Assembly: GCA_021199305.1 (NCBI GenBank)
Contig: JAJQIH010000034.1
Coordinates: 1 to 40,945, forward strand
Length of the DNA stretch: 40,945 nt
Reading direction: 5' to 3'
DNA from: Ruminococcus sp.
GTDB taxonomy: Bacteria > Bacillota > Clostridia > Oscillospirales > Ruminococcaceae
In this document: piece by piece, positions 24,362 to 32,669 of the stretch
How the letters are laid out: each line of letters opens with the position of its first letter
Position numbering within the stretch: the first letter of the stretch is position 1
The notes under the pieces: generated by a model
Database searches by the model: none
What the model was told of the DNA's origin: nothing
Seen by the model: only the letters and a program-made list of their open reading frames with translations
Made by a program: the position numbers and the translations under genes

Positions 24362-27100
24362 TTAATTTCTTACGTAGTCAAACACGCTTTTTACAAACTG
24401 CCTTCCGTTAGGAGTTTCTGAAAGTGCGTCGAGGTCGCAATTTAAGACTACCACCTTGCCGCCGTCCTTTTCATACTCGTACAAAAGTCCTAAGCTGTGA
24501 TTACGCTCAAAGTTGTCGATAGTTCTGACGATGATAGTTTTGTCCTTGTCGTTAAAGTCCAGAATATCGCTTCGGGAGTTTGTTACAATATCCCACCACT
24601 GCTCAGTTGAATAAATTTCGCTCGGAAACTCAGCTAAGGCACTATGCTTGTTGTCGATAAGAAGTCCCATAGTTCCAACCGCAACAGGTGCGTTCATCAT
24701 CTGTGAAATTGTCTTGAACATCGGATAGCACCAGAAGTCCTGACAGTAAAATCCTTCGACAGAACCCTCGTCGTCGCTTTTAAGCGGCTTTGTTATCAAA
24801 ACGGTTTTACCCTCGCTTAAAAGCCTTTTAGCTTCCGCGTCGTCTGCGCTTTCAAATATATAAACTCCGTCAAGCTCCGCTTTTACATCTCTTGGATAGA
24901 CAAATATTTTGTACTGGTTTTCTATCTCCTCGCCGTCAAGCGAAAGGGTTAAAATCATAGCATTCGGAGTATCAAGCGCAGGAATTTCAAGCTCTATATC
25001 CGAAACGTCGTAGTAATTTCCGTCACCTGAGATAACCTCGCTGCCTGATCTAATAATCTTATCATCAATAGTCACGCTCCAGGAAAGGCTCTTGCCTGAA
25101 ATTTTTTGCCGCCCAAAATGAGTAACCATCAGGTGTGCGCTGAATTTGTCGCCCGACTGATAAACGTAAGAATCAAACTTTGCAAGCAGTACCGTTTCAG
25201 AGCAAAATGCCCGCCACTCCTTTTCGGTGATTATTCCCTTTGAATCCATAAATGCGTCGAGAATGCCAACGAGCGCTGTTCCCTGACCCTGAAAATCCTG
25301 AATGTCAAGAATCTGGAATCCGCCGAGCTTTCGTGAACGAAATACCGCTTCAAGCTCCTCCTTATAGCAGGCCGCCGCAAGCTTTCCGCTTGCATAGTGG
25401 TAAGCGTGAGCTAAATCTCCCAGTCCCTTTTTCTCAAGTCGGTTTTTAAACAGTCCTAAATTTCTCGCCTTTAATGGACCTGTAAACTTATCTATCTCGT
25501 CATAATTCGGGTAGGTTTCGTACTGACCGATTTCGTGAGTTACTATCGGAATCTCAGGCTCTAGTCCGCCGCTTGTTTCCGACGCTTTTACAAGCTTCAT
25601 AGTAGTACCGTACTGGATTTTTACCATTCCGTTCTCGTCGACGCCCTCATCACCCTCTGCGTTCGACTTTGGCGTAATTACGTCGTCGTAGCTTACCATA
25701 GTCGACGGCTTATCAACCTGAACGTGACCGAGTGGTGCATCGCACATTCCAAACGAACCTCGCAGCAACCTGTGCTTTGAAAGCCTTACGCCGACAAAGA
25801 AATCATCGTTGTCGACAATCGTCGGAAAGTGCTGAAAGTTATTGCTGCCCTGTGTATAGAGATGTCTTTTGTCCTTGCTTTTATAAAGGCCAAGAATTTC
25901 GTTAAGTCTGTCCTTGCTTCCCCATAGCTCGTTTCCAAGGCTCATCATACAGTAGGATGGGTGGTTTCCGAACGCCTTGAGCATTCGCTCGCCCTCAGCG
26001 ATCAAAAACTCCTGCTCGTCCTTGTTAAAGCCTTCCTCACCAGGAGCAGCAATCGTTCCCCAGAACGGAAGCTCAGGCTCCATATAAATTCCCAGCATAT
26101 CAGCCGCTATAAACGCCGCTTCCGGTGGACAGCAGGTATGAAAACGGTAGTGATTGATTCCATAAGCACGGGAAATTTCCATAACCCGAAGCCATTCGTC
26201 AACGTCGCAAGGAGCGTAGCCGGTTTTCGGGAAAATCATTCCGTCGTGCTTTCCACGAAGGAAGGTATTCTTGCCGTTTATTGTAAATTTATCGCCGCTC
26301 GTTTTGAACTCTCTGAGTCCTGCTATGCTTGTAGTAATATCGTTCCCGATTTTTATTTTCAGCATATACAAATTCGGTTCAAACTCGCTCCAGAGCTTTG
26401 CTTTATCGCCAAGAGTATATGTAATGTCAATCTGAGAATCTTCAAAGTCAAATTCAAGCGGTTCAAAAACGTCTTTATTTGATGTGTACGGTCCGTTAAA
26501 GCTTTCAGCCGATACCTCGACCCTGCCATTGCTTTCTCCCAGAACCGTCGCCCTGATGTTAAACGCCTTGTTTTTAATATCCCCTTCAATAAACAGATCA
26601 TCGATATATGTATTTTCAAAAACTCTGATTTCAATGCTGCCGACAATACCGTTCCAGTTAGACTGAGTATCAGGACTTGTCAGATGTCCGCCTATCGTTT
26701 TATATCCGACGTTCTGAACGCAGATGGTTATTTCATGCTCGCCGTCAGTAGCCAGCTCGCTTATATCGTAAATGTGCGGTGAAACCAGGCTTTCCTGACT
26801 ACCTGTTTCCTTGCCGTCAAAATACAAGGTGGTAATTCTTGTTCGCTCAAGAAACAAAAATACCCTCTTTCCATAAACGCCTTCAAGGGTAACTCTTTTT
26901 GAAAGCCACGCATAACCCTCAAAGAGATACTCGTCTGTCAGAAAGCCCTTTGAATGGCGCGGGTTTTTCTCCCCCTTCTCAGAATAAGAGGTAGTAGACG
27001 GCAACGCTATCTGGTCGTTATAATCCTTCTCAGGGTTTTTGTCAAGCGTCTTTTCAAGATGTAATTTCCAATCTCCTGACAGGTCGATACTTTTAATCAT
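24362..27100 (-). CDS. Cytoplasmic glycoside hydrolase family 2 protein
   Basis: A 912-residue GH2 enzyme without a signal peptide. The N-terminal jelly-roll sugar-binding domain (about 1-165) contains FLFLERTRITTLYFDGKETG, typical of GH2. An immunoglobulin-like domain follows to about 268, then the TIM barrel from about 270 to 620. E391 in SLGNELWG is the expected acid/base and E523 in VTHEIGQYETYP the expected nucleophile. The remaining 290 residues are beta-rich accessory domains. GH2 covers beta-galactosidase, beta-mannosidase, beta-glucuronidase and others; the THEIGQY variant does not match the classical LacZ or UidA sequences I know, so specificity is left open. It has its own promoter (27182-27210). 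Its location suggests use of imported plant oligosaccharides. Confidence 0.88.
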   Translation of the reverse strand: MIKSIDLSGDWKLHLEKTLDKNPEKDYNDQIALPSTTSYSEKGEKNPRHSKGFLTDEYLFEGYAWLSKRVTLEGVYGKRVFLFLERTRITTLYFDGKETGSQESLVSPHIYDISELATDGEHEITICVQNVGYKTIGGHLTSPDTQSNWNGIVGSIEIRVFENTYIDDLFIEGDIKNKAFNIRATVLGESNGRVEVSAESFNGPYTSNKDVFEPLEFDFEDSQIDITYTLGDKAKLWSEFEPNLYMLKIKIGNDITTSIAGLREFKTSGDKFTINGKNTFLRGKHDGMIFPKTGYAPCDVDEWLRVMEISRAYGINHYRFHTCCPPEAAFIAADMLGIYMEPELPFWGTIAAPGEEGFNKDEQEFLIAEGERMLKAFGNHPSYCMMSLGNELWGSKDRLNEILGLYKSKDKRHLYTQGSNNFQHFPTIVDNDDFFVGVRLSKHRLLRGSFGMCDAPLGHVQVDKPSTMVSYDDVITPKSNAEGDEGVDENGMVKIQYGTTMKLVKASETSGGLEPEIPIVTHEIGQYETYPNYDEIDKFTGPLKARNLGLFKNRLEKKGLGDLAHAYHYASGKLAAACYKEELEAVFRSRKLGGFQILDIQDFQGQGTALVGILDAFMDSKGIITEKEWRAFCSETVLLAKFDSYVYQSGDKFSAHLMVTHFGRQKISGKSLSWSVTIDDKIIRSGSEVISGDGNYYDVSDIELEIPALDTPNAMILTLSLDGEEIENQYKIFVYPRDVKAELDGVYIFESADDAEAKRLLSEGKTVLITKPLKSDDEGSVEGFYCQDFWCYPMFKTISQMMNAPVAVGTMGLLIDNKHSALAEFPSEIYSTEQWWDIVTNSRSDILDFNDKDKTIIVRTIDNFERNHSLGLLYEYEKDGGKVVVLNCDLDALSETPNGRQFVKSVFDYVRN

Positions 27101-27181
27101 AATGTGGTTCCTTCCAAAAACAAAAACGATATAGGTCAGCTAAATCAGACTGATACGCAAAAAATCCATTAGCTAATTTTT

Positions 27182-27210
27182 AGTATAACATAAAGTAAGA
27201 AAAATTTCAA
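27182..27210 (-). promoter_or_regulatory. Promoter of the GH2 gene
   Basis: On the minus strand TTGAAA (27210-27205), 17 bases, TATACT (27187-27182), just past the terminator at 27222-27253. The leader would be about 75 bases. Confidence 0.65.
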
Positions 27211-27221
27211 GGTTAAGACAG

Positions 27222-27253
27222 AAAAATCAGCAGCTGTTACGCTGCTGATTTTT
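27222..27253 (-). terminator. Terminator after traX; left copy of a 30-bp direct repeat
   Basis: AAAAATCAGCAG (27222-27233) pairs with CTGCTGATTTTT (27242-27253) around CTGTTACG. It lies 15 bases after the traX stop. Positions 27222-27251 are identical, in the same orientation, to 32640-32669 at the other end of the exporter block. Confidence 0.85.
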
Positions 27254-27267
27254 CCGTTTTTTCTATT

Positions 27268-27972
27268 TCACCCTATCACCGCTGAAATTGCACCTATTAC
27301 AATCAAGTGGAGGGGGTAAAACCAGTAGAAGAAGTATTTCATCCGCCATTTTCCACGTTCTCCGCTGTAAAGCGCCAGCAGAACAATCGCAAAGAGTCCA
27401 AAATACTGAGTTCCTCCCCTGTCGATTGCTAACAAAAGCAGTCCTATTGAAAAGCCTGCCAGGGGCATTACCTTATTTTGCTTTGAACCGTCGTCAAAAA
27501 TTTCTGCGAATACCGGGAGCATAATTCCAAAAAATCCGTAGTCAACTCTTATCCAGTTGCAAAGGACATATACAGCTAAAATGCAAGCTATTGACAAAAC
27601 CGCGCCCAGAGCTCCTCGCCCTACACTGCCGGAGGCCTTACCCTTAAAGAACTTTACAACGTACAAAACGCAAATTGAAAGAGAAAATGTAATAAGCACA
27701 TTTAAAAAGATTTCTCTTGAATATACGTAATATCCGATTATGCACAAAATTCCGAGCGCAAAGACCTGAAGAAAGTATCTTAGCTTATTGTGGGTGTATT
27801 TACAGCCTTCGTAAATAAAGTAGGAAAACAACGGGAATGAAAGCCTGCCGATAATTCTTAAAATGGTGAGATCAGGAAACAGCTCAGCTCCGATATGGTC
27901 TATTACCATACAAACTGCAGCTATGATTTTTAACATATTCTGCGATAGCACACAAAGCTTTCGCTGCTTCAT
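27268..27972 (-). CDS. TraX family membrane protein
   Basis: A 234-residue integral membrane protein of the TraX family. About seven to eight helices are visible. The N-terminal signature QNMLKIIAAVCMVIDHIGAELFPD and RIIGRLSFPLFSYFIYEGCKYT is typical, as is the ending KYFFYWFYPLHLIVI. In plasmid F, TraX acetylates the N-terminus of pilin; chromosomal Firmicutes homologues have no known target and are related to membrane acyltransferases. Here it is the third gene of the exporter operon, 14 bases after the second ABC gene, with AAAGGGTGAT as ribosome binding site. Acetylation of an exported or envelope molecule is a possible role. A terminator follows. Confidence 0.88.
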   Translation of the reverse strand: MKQRKLCVLSQNMLKIIAAVCMVIDHIGAELFPDLTILRIIGRLSFPLFSYFIYEGCKYTHNKLRYFLQVFALGILCIIGYYVYSREIFLNVLITFSLSICVLYVVKFFKGKASGSVGRGALGAVLSIACILAVYVLCNWIRVDYGFFGIMLPVFAEIFDDGSKQNKVMPLAGFSIGLLLLAIDRGGTQYFGLFAIVLLALYSGERGKWRMKYFFYWFYPLHLIVIGAISAVIG

Positions 27973-27986
27973 ATAATCACCCTTTA

Positions 27987-30023
27987 TTAAGAAATTTGTT
28001 CAAACTGGCTGTTGTAAAGCTCGGCATAAAAGCCATTTTTATCAAGCAGCTGCTCGTGAGTTCCCTGCTCTACAATATCTCCGTTTCTCATTACTAGAAT
28101 TATATCAGCATTTTTGATTGTTGACAAGCGGTGTGCGATAACAAAGCTTGTGCGCTTATTGGTAAGCTTATCCATTGCCTGCTGAGTAAGCATTTCTGTC
28201 TTTGTATCAACGCTTGACGTAGCTTCGTCCAGAATAAGCATCGGGCTGTTTTGAATCATTGCTCTCGCAATAGTCATAAGCTGCTTCTGACCTGCGGAAA
28301 TTGATGTGTTATCCTTCAATACCGTGTCGTAGCCGTGCGGAAGTGCCTGAATGAAGTGGTGTATTCCGCAAGACTTACAAGCCTGTATCATCTGTTCGTC
28401 AGTTACGCCCTGGGTGTTGTAAAGAAGATTTTCCTTGACCGTTCCTTCAAACAACCATGTGTCCTGCAAAACCATTCCGAACTGGCTGTGTACATTTTCT
28501 CTTGGAACCTCGTCTGTCGGTATACCGTCGATCAGAATCTTTCCACCTGTAGGTTCAAAGAACCGCATCAGAAGATTTACCATAGTGGTTTTTCCAGCAC
28601 CTGTAGGTCCTACAATAGCAACCTTTTGTCCTCTCTTCACCTTTACGCTGAAGTTGTGAATGATTTCCTTTTCAGGAGCATTCGGGTACGCAAACTTTAC
28701 GTTTCTGAATTCAACCTCACCATGAACATTTTCAATTCTCCTGGTCTTTGCCGACTCGTCTTCCATTTCTTCCTCAGCAAGGAACTCAAATACACGCTCT
28801 GAAGCTGCTGAACAGGACTGAACCTGAGTCATAGCCTGAGCTATCTGACGCAAAGGAGATTCAAACAAACGAGTGTAAATGAGGAAGGCTGTAATGACGC
28901 CGAATGAAATCTGGCCATCGATTATCAGAGCTGCTCCGACAACGCAAACGGCAACATAGCCTAAATTTCCTATAAATGTCATCAACGGCTGCATCAATCC
29001 TGACAAAAACTGCGAACGGAACTCTGCGTTTTTAACCTTTCTGTTCATCGAAGAAAACTTCTTTATAACCTTGCCCTCAGCATTCAGAATACGGATTGCA
29101 TCGTGACCGGTGTACATTTCTTCAATATAGCCGTTTAACTCTCCTAAGCTTCTCTGTCTTGCAGTAAAGTATTTCTGCGAGCGGCTCATAATTACTACCA
29201 TAAGGACAAGTCCTAAAAGCGTTGCGACAACAGTTGTAGTTCCCATTATCCAGTTTGTGTAGTACATCATTATCAGACAGCCGATAAATTGAGCTACCGC
29301 AGTTACCAGATTTGACAGGCTGTTTGACATCGCCTGACCTATCATATCAACATCGTTTGTCATTCGTGAAAGCACATCGCCTGAGGCGTTGCCAGAAAAG
29401 TATTTAAGCGGCAGACGGTTGATTTTTGTATCAATATCCCCTCTGAGCCTACGTGCTGTTCGCTGGGTTACAGTCTGCATAATATAGTGCTGTACGAAAT
29501 TACAAATAGCACTCAGCAGATAAATGCAAACCAGCAATATTGCAACGCTCAAAATGCCGTCCATATCAATTCCGTCATCTTCGTGCGCTTCCTGATATTC
29601 CTCGCTTAGCGTTACGTTTGATAAAATCGCCTGCGAAAGCTCGTTATCTGTATCTGTTAAATCAAGCTCTTCAAGGTCAACATCCTCGATGCTTGTGCCT
29701 TCAGGAAGATAATCCAAGATGTTGATTTCTCCGCTTGCAATCTGAGCCTGAATATCCTCTGCTATATCCTCAGTTGAAGCACCGCCTGAAATTCCGTCGT
29801 AAATATAATCCGTCAATCGGCTTATCTGATTAGGGCCTATTATTGTGAATACTGCGCCTGCTGCTGCTAAGATAAGCGCAAAGATAATAATTCCCGCCTG
29901 ATTTTTGCAATATGAAATAAGCTTTTTAAGTGCGCCCCGCATATCGGTGGCTTTTTCGCCACCGCCCATTCCACGGCCCATTGGACCTCTTCTAGCAGGC
30001 ATTCTGTTATTCGTTTGTGGCAT
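27987..30023 (-). CDS. Heterodimeric ABC exporter, subunit 2 (active Walker B, variant signature)
   Basis: A 678-residue ABC exporter half with a six-helix membrane domain and a C-terminal ATPase domain. The ATPase has Walker A GPTGAGKTT, a variant signature ISAGQKQ, and Walker B LILDEATSSVD with the catalytic Glu. It is longer than usual because of an acidic extracytoplasmic insertion of about 90 residues between helices 1 and 2 (about 70-160). The N-terminus is Arg/Gly/Met-rich. With the preceding subunit it should form a heterodimer with one normal and one degenerate ATP site, as in TM287/TM288 or BmrCD. The start at 30023 has GGAGG ten bases upstream, 16 bases after the other subunit's stop. 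Drug or peptide export is likely; the substrate is unknown. Confidence 0.92.
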   Translation of the reverse strand: MPQTNNRMPARRGPMGRGMGGGEKATDMRGALKKLISYCKNQAGIIIFALILAAAGAVFTIIGPNQISRLTDYIYDGISGGASTEDIAEDIQAQIASGEINILDYLPEGTSIEDVDLEELDLTDTDNELSQAILSNVTLSEEYQEAHEDDGIDMDGILSVAILLVCIYLLSAICNFVQHYIMQTVTQRTARRLRGDIDTKINRLPLKYFSGNASGDVLSRMTNDVDMIGQAMSNSLSNLVTAVAQFIGCLIMMYYTNWIMGTTTVVATLLGLVLMVVIMSRSQKYFTARQRSLGELNGYIEEMYTGHDAIRILNAEGKVIKKFSSMNRKVKNAEFRSQFLSGLMQPLMTFIGNLGYVAVCVVGAALIIDGQISFGVITAFLIYTRLFESPLRQIAQAMTQVQSCSAASERVFEFLAEEEMEDESAKTRRIENVHGEVEFRNVKFAYPNAPEKEIIHNFSVKVKRGQKVAIVGPTGAGKTTMVNLLMRFFEPTGGKILIDGIPTDEVPRENVHSQFGMVLQDTWLFEGTVKENLLYNTQGVTDEQMIQACKSCGIHHFIQALPHGYDTVLKDNTSISAGQKQLMTIARAMIQNSPMLILDEATSSVDTKTEMLTQQAMDKLTNKRTSFVIAHRLSTIKNADIILVMRNGDIVEQGTHEQLLDKNGFYAELYNSQFEQIS

Positions 30024-30039
30024 AATTTACACACCTCCT

Positions 30040-31836
30040 CTATGCGTTTGCCGCAAGCTCGTCAGCTGACAGCTGCGACAAAGCAATCTGCTTATAAACA
30101 TCGCAATTTTTCATAAGCTCTTCGTGCGTGCCTATTCCTGCGACCTCACCATTATCAAGCACTACAATCCTGTCTGCGTGGCGAATCGTTCCGATTCTCT
30201 GAGCTACGATAAGACAAGTAGTTTCGCTCAGATCAGTTTTAATTCTCTGACGCAGCATACGGTCTGTCTTGTAGTCAAGTGCTGAGAACGAATCGTCGAA
30301 AATAAGCACCTCAGGCTTTCTTGCGATCGCTCTGGCTATTGACAGCCTCTGCTTCTGACCGCCTGAAAGGTTTGTACCGCCCTGCGAAATCCAGCTTTCC
30401 TCGCCATCATCCAGCGACTGTACAAAGTCCTTGGCCTGTGCGATGTCAAGCGCTTTTTCAACGTCATCGTCTGTTATTTCTTGTCCGCTGTCGCCAAAGG
30501 TCATATTTCCCTTTACAGTATCCGCAAACAGCGTTGCCTTTTGAGCTATATAGCCTACCTTGTCGTAAAGCGTCTGGAAGGTATACTCTGAAACGTCCTT
30601 ACCGTCAAGGTAAACTGTTCCTTCGGTTGCGTCGTAAAGTCTTGCGGCAAGTCCAGCAAGTGTCGACTTACCGGAACCTGTAGCTCCGATAAACGCTACC
30701 GTTTCGCCCTTCTTCGCAGTAAATGAAATATGCTTCAGGCAATCCTCCGAAGCGTCAGGATAGCGGAAGGATACGTCCTTGAATTCAATGCTTCCCTTTT
30801 CATCAGATTCTTTTCTTACGCCTTCCCTGACATCAATATCGCAGTCTATAACCTCGTTTATACGGTTTGCTGAAACCTGCGCACGAGGAAGCAGCATAAA
30901 GATCATCAGAAGCATTACGAACGACATTATTACGTAAAGCGCATAAGAGCTGAACGAAACTACGTCGCCGAGCATATTCGCTCTGTCGCTTACCGATGCC
31001 ATTATTGCTGTCAGCGTTCCGCCAAGCGGCACTTTAATATCGTTTATAAGCCATGCGCCTACATAGTAAATTGCAACCGAAACGCAGCTTTGAACAAACA
31101 TCATAATAGGCGACAAAAATGCCATTCCTCTTCCTGTGAAGAGCTGTGTTTTCATAAGGTTTGTGTTTGCGCCTTCAAATTTATTCTCCTGATATTTCTC
31201 TGCGTTAAAGGCTCTGACAACACGAATACCTGTAAGATTTTCCTCCGTCATTCTGTTTACGTCGTCGATTTGTCTTTGAACCTTTCTGAACTTCGGAATC
31301 ATAATTGTGAGCAATACTACTAACGCTCCAACTACAATAACTACCGCCGAAGCTACAACTGTTGAAAGCTGCCAGCTCTTTCCGATAATTTTTATTATCG
31401 CCCATATCGCCATAATCGGCGCACGAAGCATCATCTGAAGTCCCATAGCTATAATCATTTGTATCTGTATGACATCGTTTGTTGTTCGGGTTATAAGGCT
31501 TGCGGTTGAAAACTTCTTTATCTCGCCGCTTCCCATTGCTGCAACCTTGTCAAATAGCTTTGAACGAATATCGAATGAAAAATCAGCTGCAATAAGTGCT
31601 GAAACATATCCGACAATCACGGTGAAAAGGGCGCTGCACAATGCGCAGGCAAGCATTTTTCCGCCAGCTATAAAGTATTCCGACAGCTCTTTTACCTCAC
31701 TGCTGATCAAAACAGTAATTTCCGCTGTGTAATCAGGTAAACGCAAGTCGAAATAAACCTGGGCGCAGACAAGAAGCAAGCAAAGAAGTGCTAACCATCT
31801 GTCTTTAACCTTCATATTCCTGAAAATACGAATCAT
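30040..31836 (-). CDS. Heterodimeric ABC exporter, subunit 1 (degenerate ATP site)
   Basis: A 598-residue ABC exporter half: six helices in about 1-330, then the ATPase domain. It has Walker A GATGSGKST and a canonical signature LSGGQKQR, but Walker B reads LIFDDSFSALD, so Asp replaces the catalytic Glu. This is the hallmark of the degenerate site of heterodimeric exporters; the complementary defect, a variant signature, sits in the partner encoded 16 bases downstream. The start at 31836 (MIRIFRN) was chosen because AAGGAGG lies eight bases upstream; ten extra in-frame residues would start before that site. The promoter at 31872-31900 overlaps an operator, so expression is probably repressed by the divergent TetR protein. 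Confidence 0.93.
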   Translation of the reverse strand: MIRIFRNMKVKDRWLALLCLLLVCAQVYFDLRLPDYTAEITVLISSEVKELSEYFIAGGKMLACALCSALFTVIVGYVSALIAADFSFDIRSKLFDKVAAMGSGEIKKFSTASLITRTTNDVIQIQMIIAMGLQMMLRAPIMAIWAIIKIIGKSWQLSTVVASAVVIVVGALVVLLTIMIPKFRKVQRQIDDVNRMTEENLTGIRVVRAFNAEKYQENKFEGANTNLMKTQLFTGRGMAFLSPIMMFVQSCVSVAIYYVGAWLINDIKVPLGGTLTAIMASVSDRANMLGDVVSFSSYALYVIMSFVMLLMIFMLLPRAQVSANRINEVIDCDIDVREGVRKESDEKGSIEFKDVSFRYPDASEDCLKHISFTAKKGETVAFIGATGSGKSTLAGLAARLYDATEGTVYLDGKDVSEYTFQTLYDKVGYIAQKATLFADTVKGNMTFGDSGQEITDDDVEKALDIAQAKDFVQSLDDGEESWISQGGTNLSGGQKQRLSIARAIARKPEVLIFDDSFSALDYKTDRMLRQRIKTDLSETTCLIVAQRIGTIRHADRIVVLDNGEVAGIGTHEELMKNCDVYKQIALSQLSADELAANA

Positions 31837-31862
31837 AAAAAATTCCTCCTTGACAATTTCCA

Positions 31863-31874
31863 ACAACCTGTTGT
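31863..31874. promoter_or_regulatory. TetR operator 1 (ABC side)
   Basis: The palindrome ACAAC-CT-GTTGT, within CCAACAACCTGTTGT (31860-31874), which is repeated exactly at 31975-31989. It covers the start-point region and the edge of the -10 box of the ABC operon. Assignment to the adjacent TetR protein is inferred. Confidence 0.7.
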
Positions 31875-31900
31875 ATAATAGTGTTAATTAAATGCGGCAA
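31872..31900 (-). promoter_or_regulatory. Promoter of the ABC-ABC-traX operon
   Basis: On the minus strand TTGCCG (31900-31895), 17 bases, TATACA (31877-31872). Operator 1 overlaps its downstream edge, a classical repression arrangement. Confidence 0.5.
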
Positions 31901-31977
31901 ATTGCATCCTTGCAACCGTCGCTCAAATCACAAACATTGAATTTTCGTCCAACGGTGAACCACACCATCATTATCCA

Positions 31978-31989
31978 ACAACCTGTTGT
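31978..31989. promoter_or_regulatory. TetR operator 2 (tetR side)
   Basis: Second copy of ACAAC-CT-GTTGT, 115 bp centre to centre from operator 1, about 11 helical turns. It lies about ten bases before a possible tetR -10 box, TATACT at 32000-32005, suggesting autoregulation. Confidence 0.7.
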
Positions 31990-32072
31990 GTTATGTTATT
32001 ATACTCGCATAAAACGGAAATGTCAACCATCAATTTTTTTAAAACTGTCGGATGATTCTGGAGGAATGAAAA

Positions 32073-32636
32073 ATGAACAAGCAGCCTGAAGTTACAGAGA
32101 GAACGCGTCAGAAATTCGTTGACGCTTTCTGGTCGTTAGCTAAGGAAAAACCAATCAACAAAATCGCAGTCAGCGAGCTTACACGGCGAGCCGGCTACAA
32201 CCGCAGTACCTTTTATGAGTATTTTTTGGATACCGAAGACCTTCTGTCTTACATCGAAGATACTCTTTTAAATGAATCCAAGCAAACGATTCAATCAACG
32301 CTTCCTGAAGGAAACTCTCCGATTGATATGTTTAAAGTTCTGTTTACAACTATGAATGAAGAGCTTTATCTGCTGATAGGTCCGAATGGAGATTCCCGCT
32401 TTTTACCTCGTGTAAGGGCCGAATTGACACCTATCATCAAAAGCTATCTTCCTATCTCAAATAATATCCCTCATTTCGATTATTTGACACGCTATGTCCA
32501 TTCGGCTATGTTCGGTCTGCTCCAGCATTGGAACGAGCACGGCAAAAACTTAAGCGCTGAGGAAATGAGCGAAATGATGCAGAATTTAGTTTTGCATGGA
32601 CTGGTAGGCTATGTAGCGCCTGATCTTGATAAGTAA
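32073..32636 (+). CDS. TetR/AcrR family transcriptional regulator
   Basis: A 187-residue TetR-type regulator. The N-terminal helix-turn-helix is KFVDAFWSLAKEKPINKIAV followed by SELTRRAGYNRSTFYEYF (about residues 10-50), with the usual recognition helix. The C-terminal ligand domain is divergent and gives no hint of the inducer. It is transcribed away from the ABC exporter operon; two identical palindromes in the gap are its likely operators. The start at 32073 follows GGAGG by eight bases. Its stop is three bases before the 30-bp repeat hairpin, which ends its transcript. Repression of the exporter until a toxic substrate binds is the simplest model. Confidence 0.92.
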   Translation: MNKQPEVTERTRQKFVDAFWSLAKEKPINKIAVSELTRRAGYNRSTFYEYFLDTEDLLSYIEDTLLNESKQTIQSTLPEGNSPIDMFKVLFTTMNEELYLLIGPNGDSRFLPRVRAELTPIIKSYLPISNNIPHFDYLTRYVHSAMFGLLQHWNEHGKNLSAEEMSEMMQNLVLHGLVGYVAPDLDK

Positions 32637-32639
32637 AAC

Positions 32640-32669
32640 AAAAATCAGCAGCTGTTACGCTGCTGATTT
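32640..32669. terminator. Shared tetR/lgt terminator; right copy of the 30-bp repeat
   Basis: AAAAATCAGCAG (32640-32651) pairs with CTGCTGATTT (32660-32669) around CTGTTACG. The minus strand encodes the last codons of lgt (KSAA and stop) inside the hairpin and then runs into T-rich sequence. The plus side also continues T-rich, so it serves both convergent genes. Confidence 0.8.

Larger units (their letters stand above)
27222..32669. other. Candidate exporter-TraX cassette bounded by direct repeats
   Basis: A 5.4-kb block holding only tetR and the three-gene ABC-ABC-traX operon, with its own divergent control region. Both ends are the same 30-bp sequence in the same orientation, each acting as a terminator. 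The right copy includes the last four codons and stop of lgt, so the left copy looks like a duplicated lgt 3' end, as at an insertion site. Recombination between copies would leave lgt followed directly by the GH2 promoter. No integrase or transposase is present, so mobility is inferred only. Confidence 0.4.

Noticed and set aside
27268-27972. TraX as evidence of a conjugative element
   Set aside because: TraX homologues are common on Firmicutes chromosomes, and no relaxase, coupling protein or type IV secretion gene is present.
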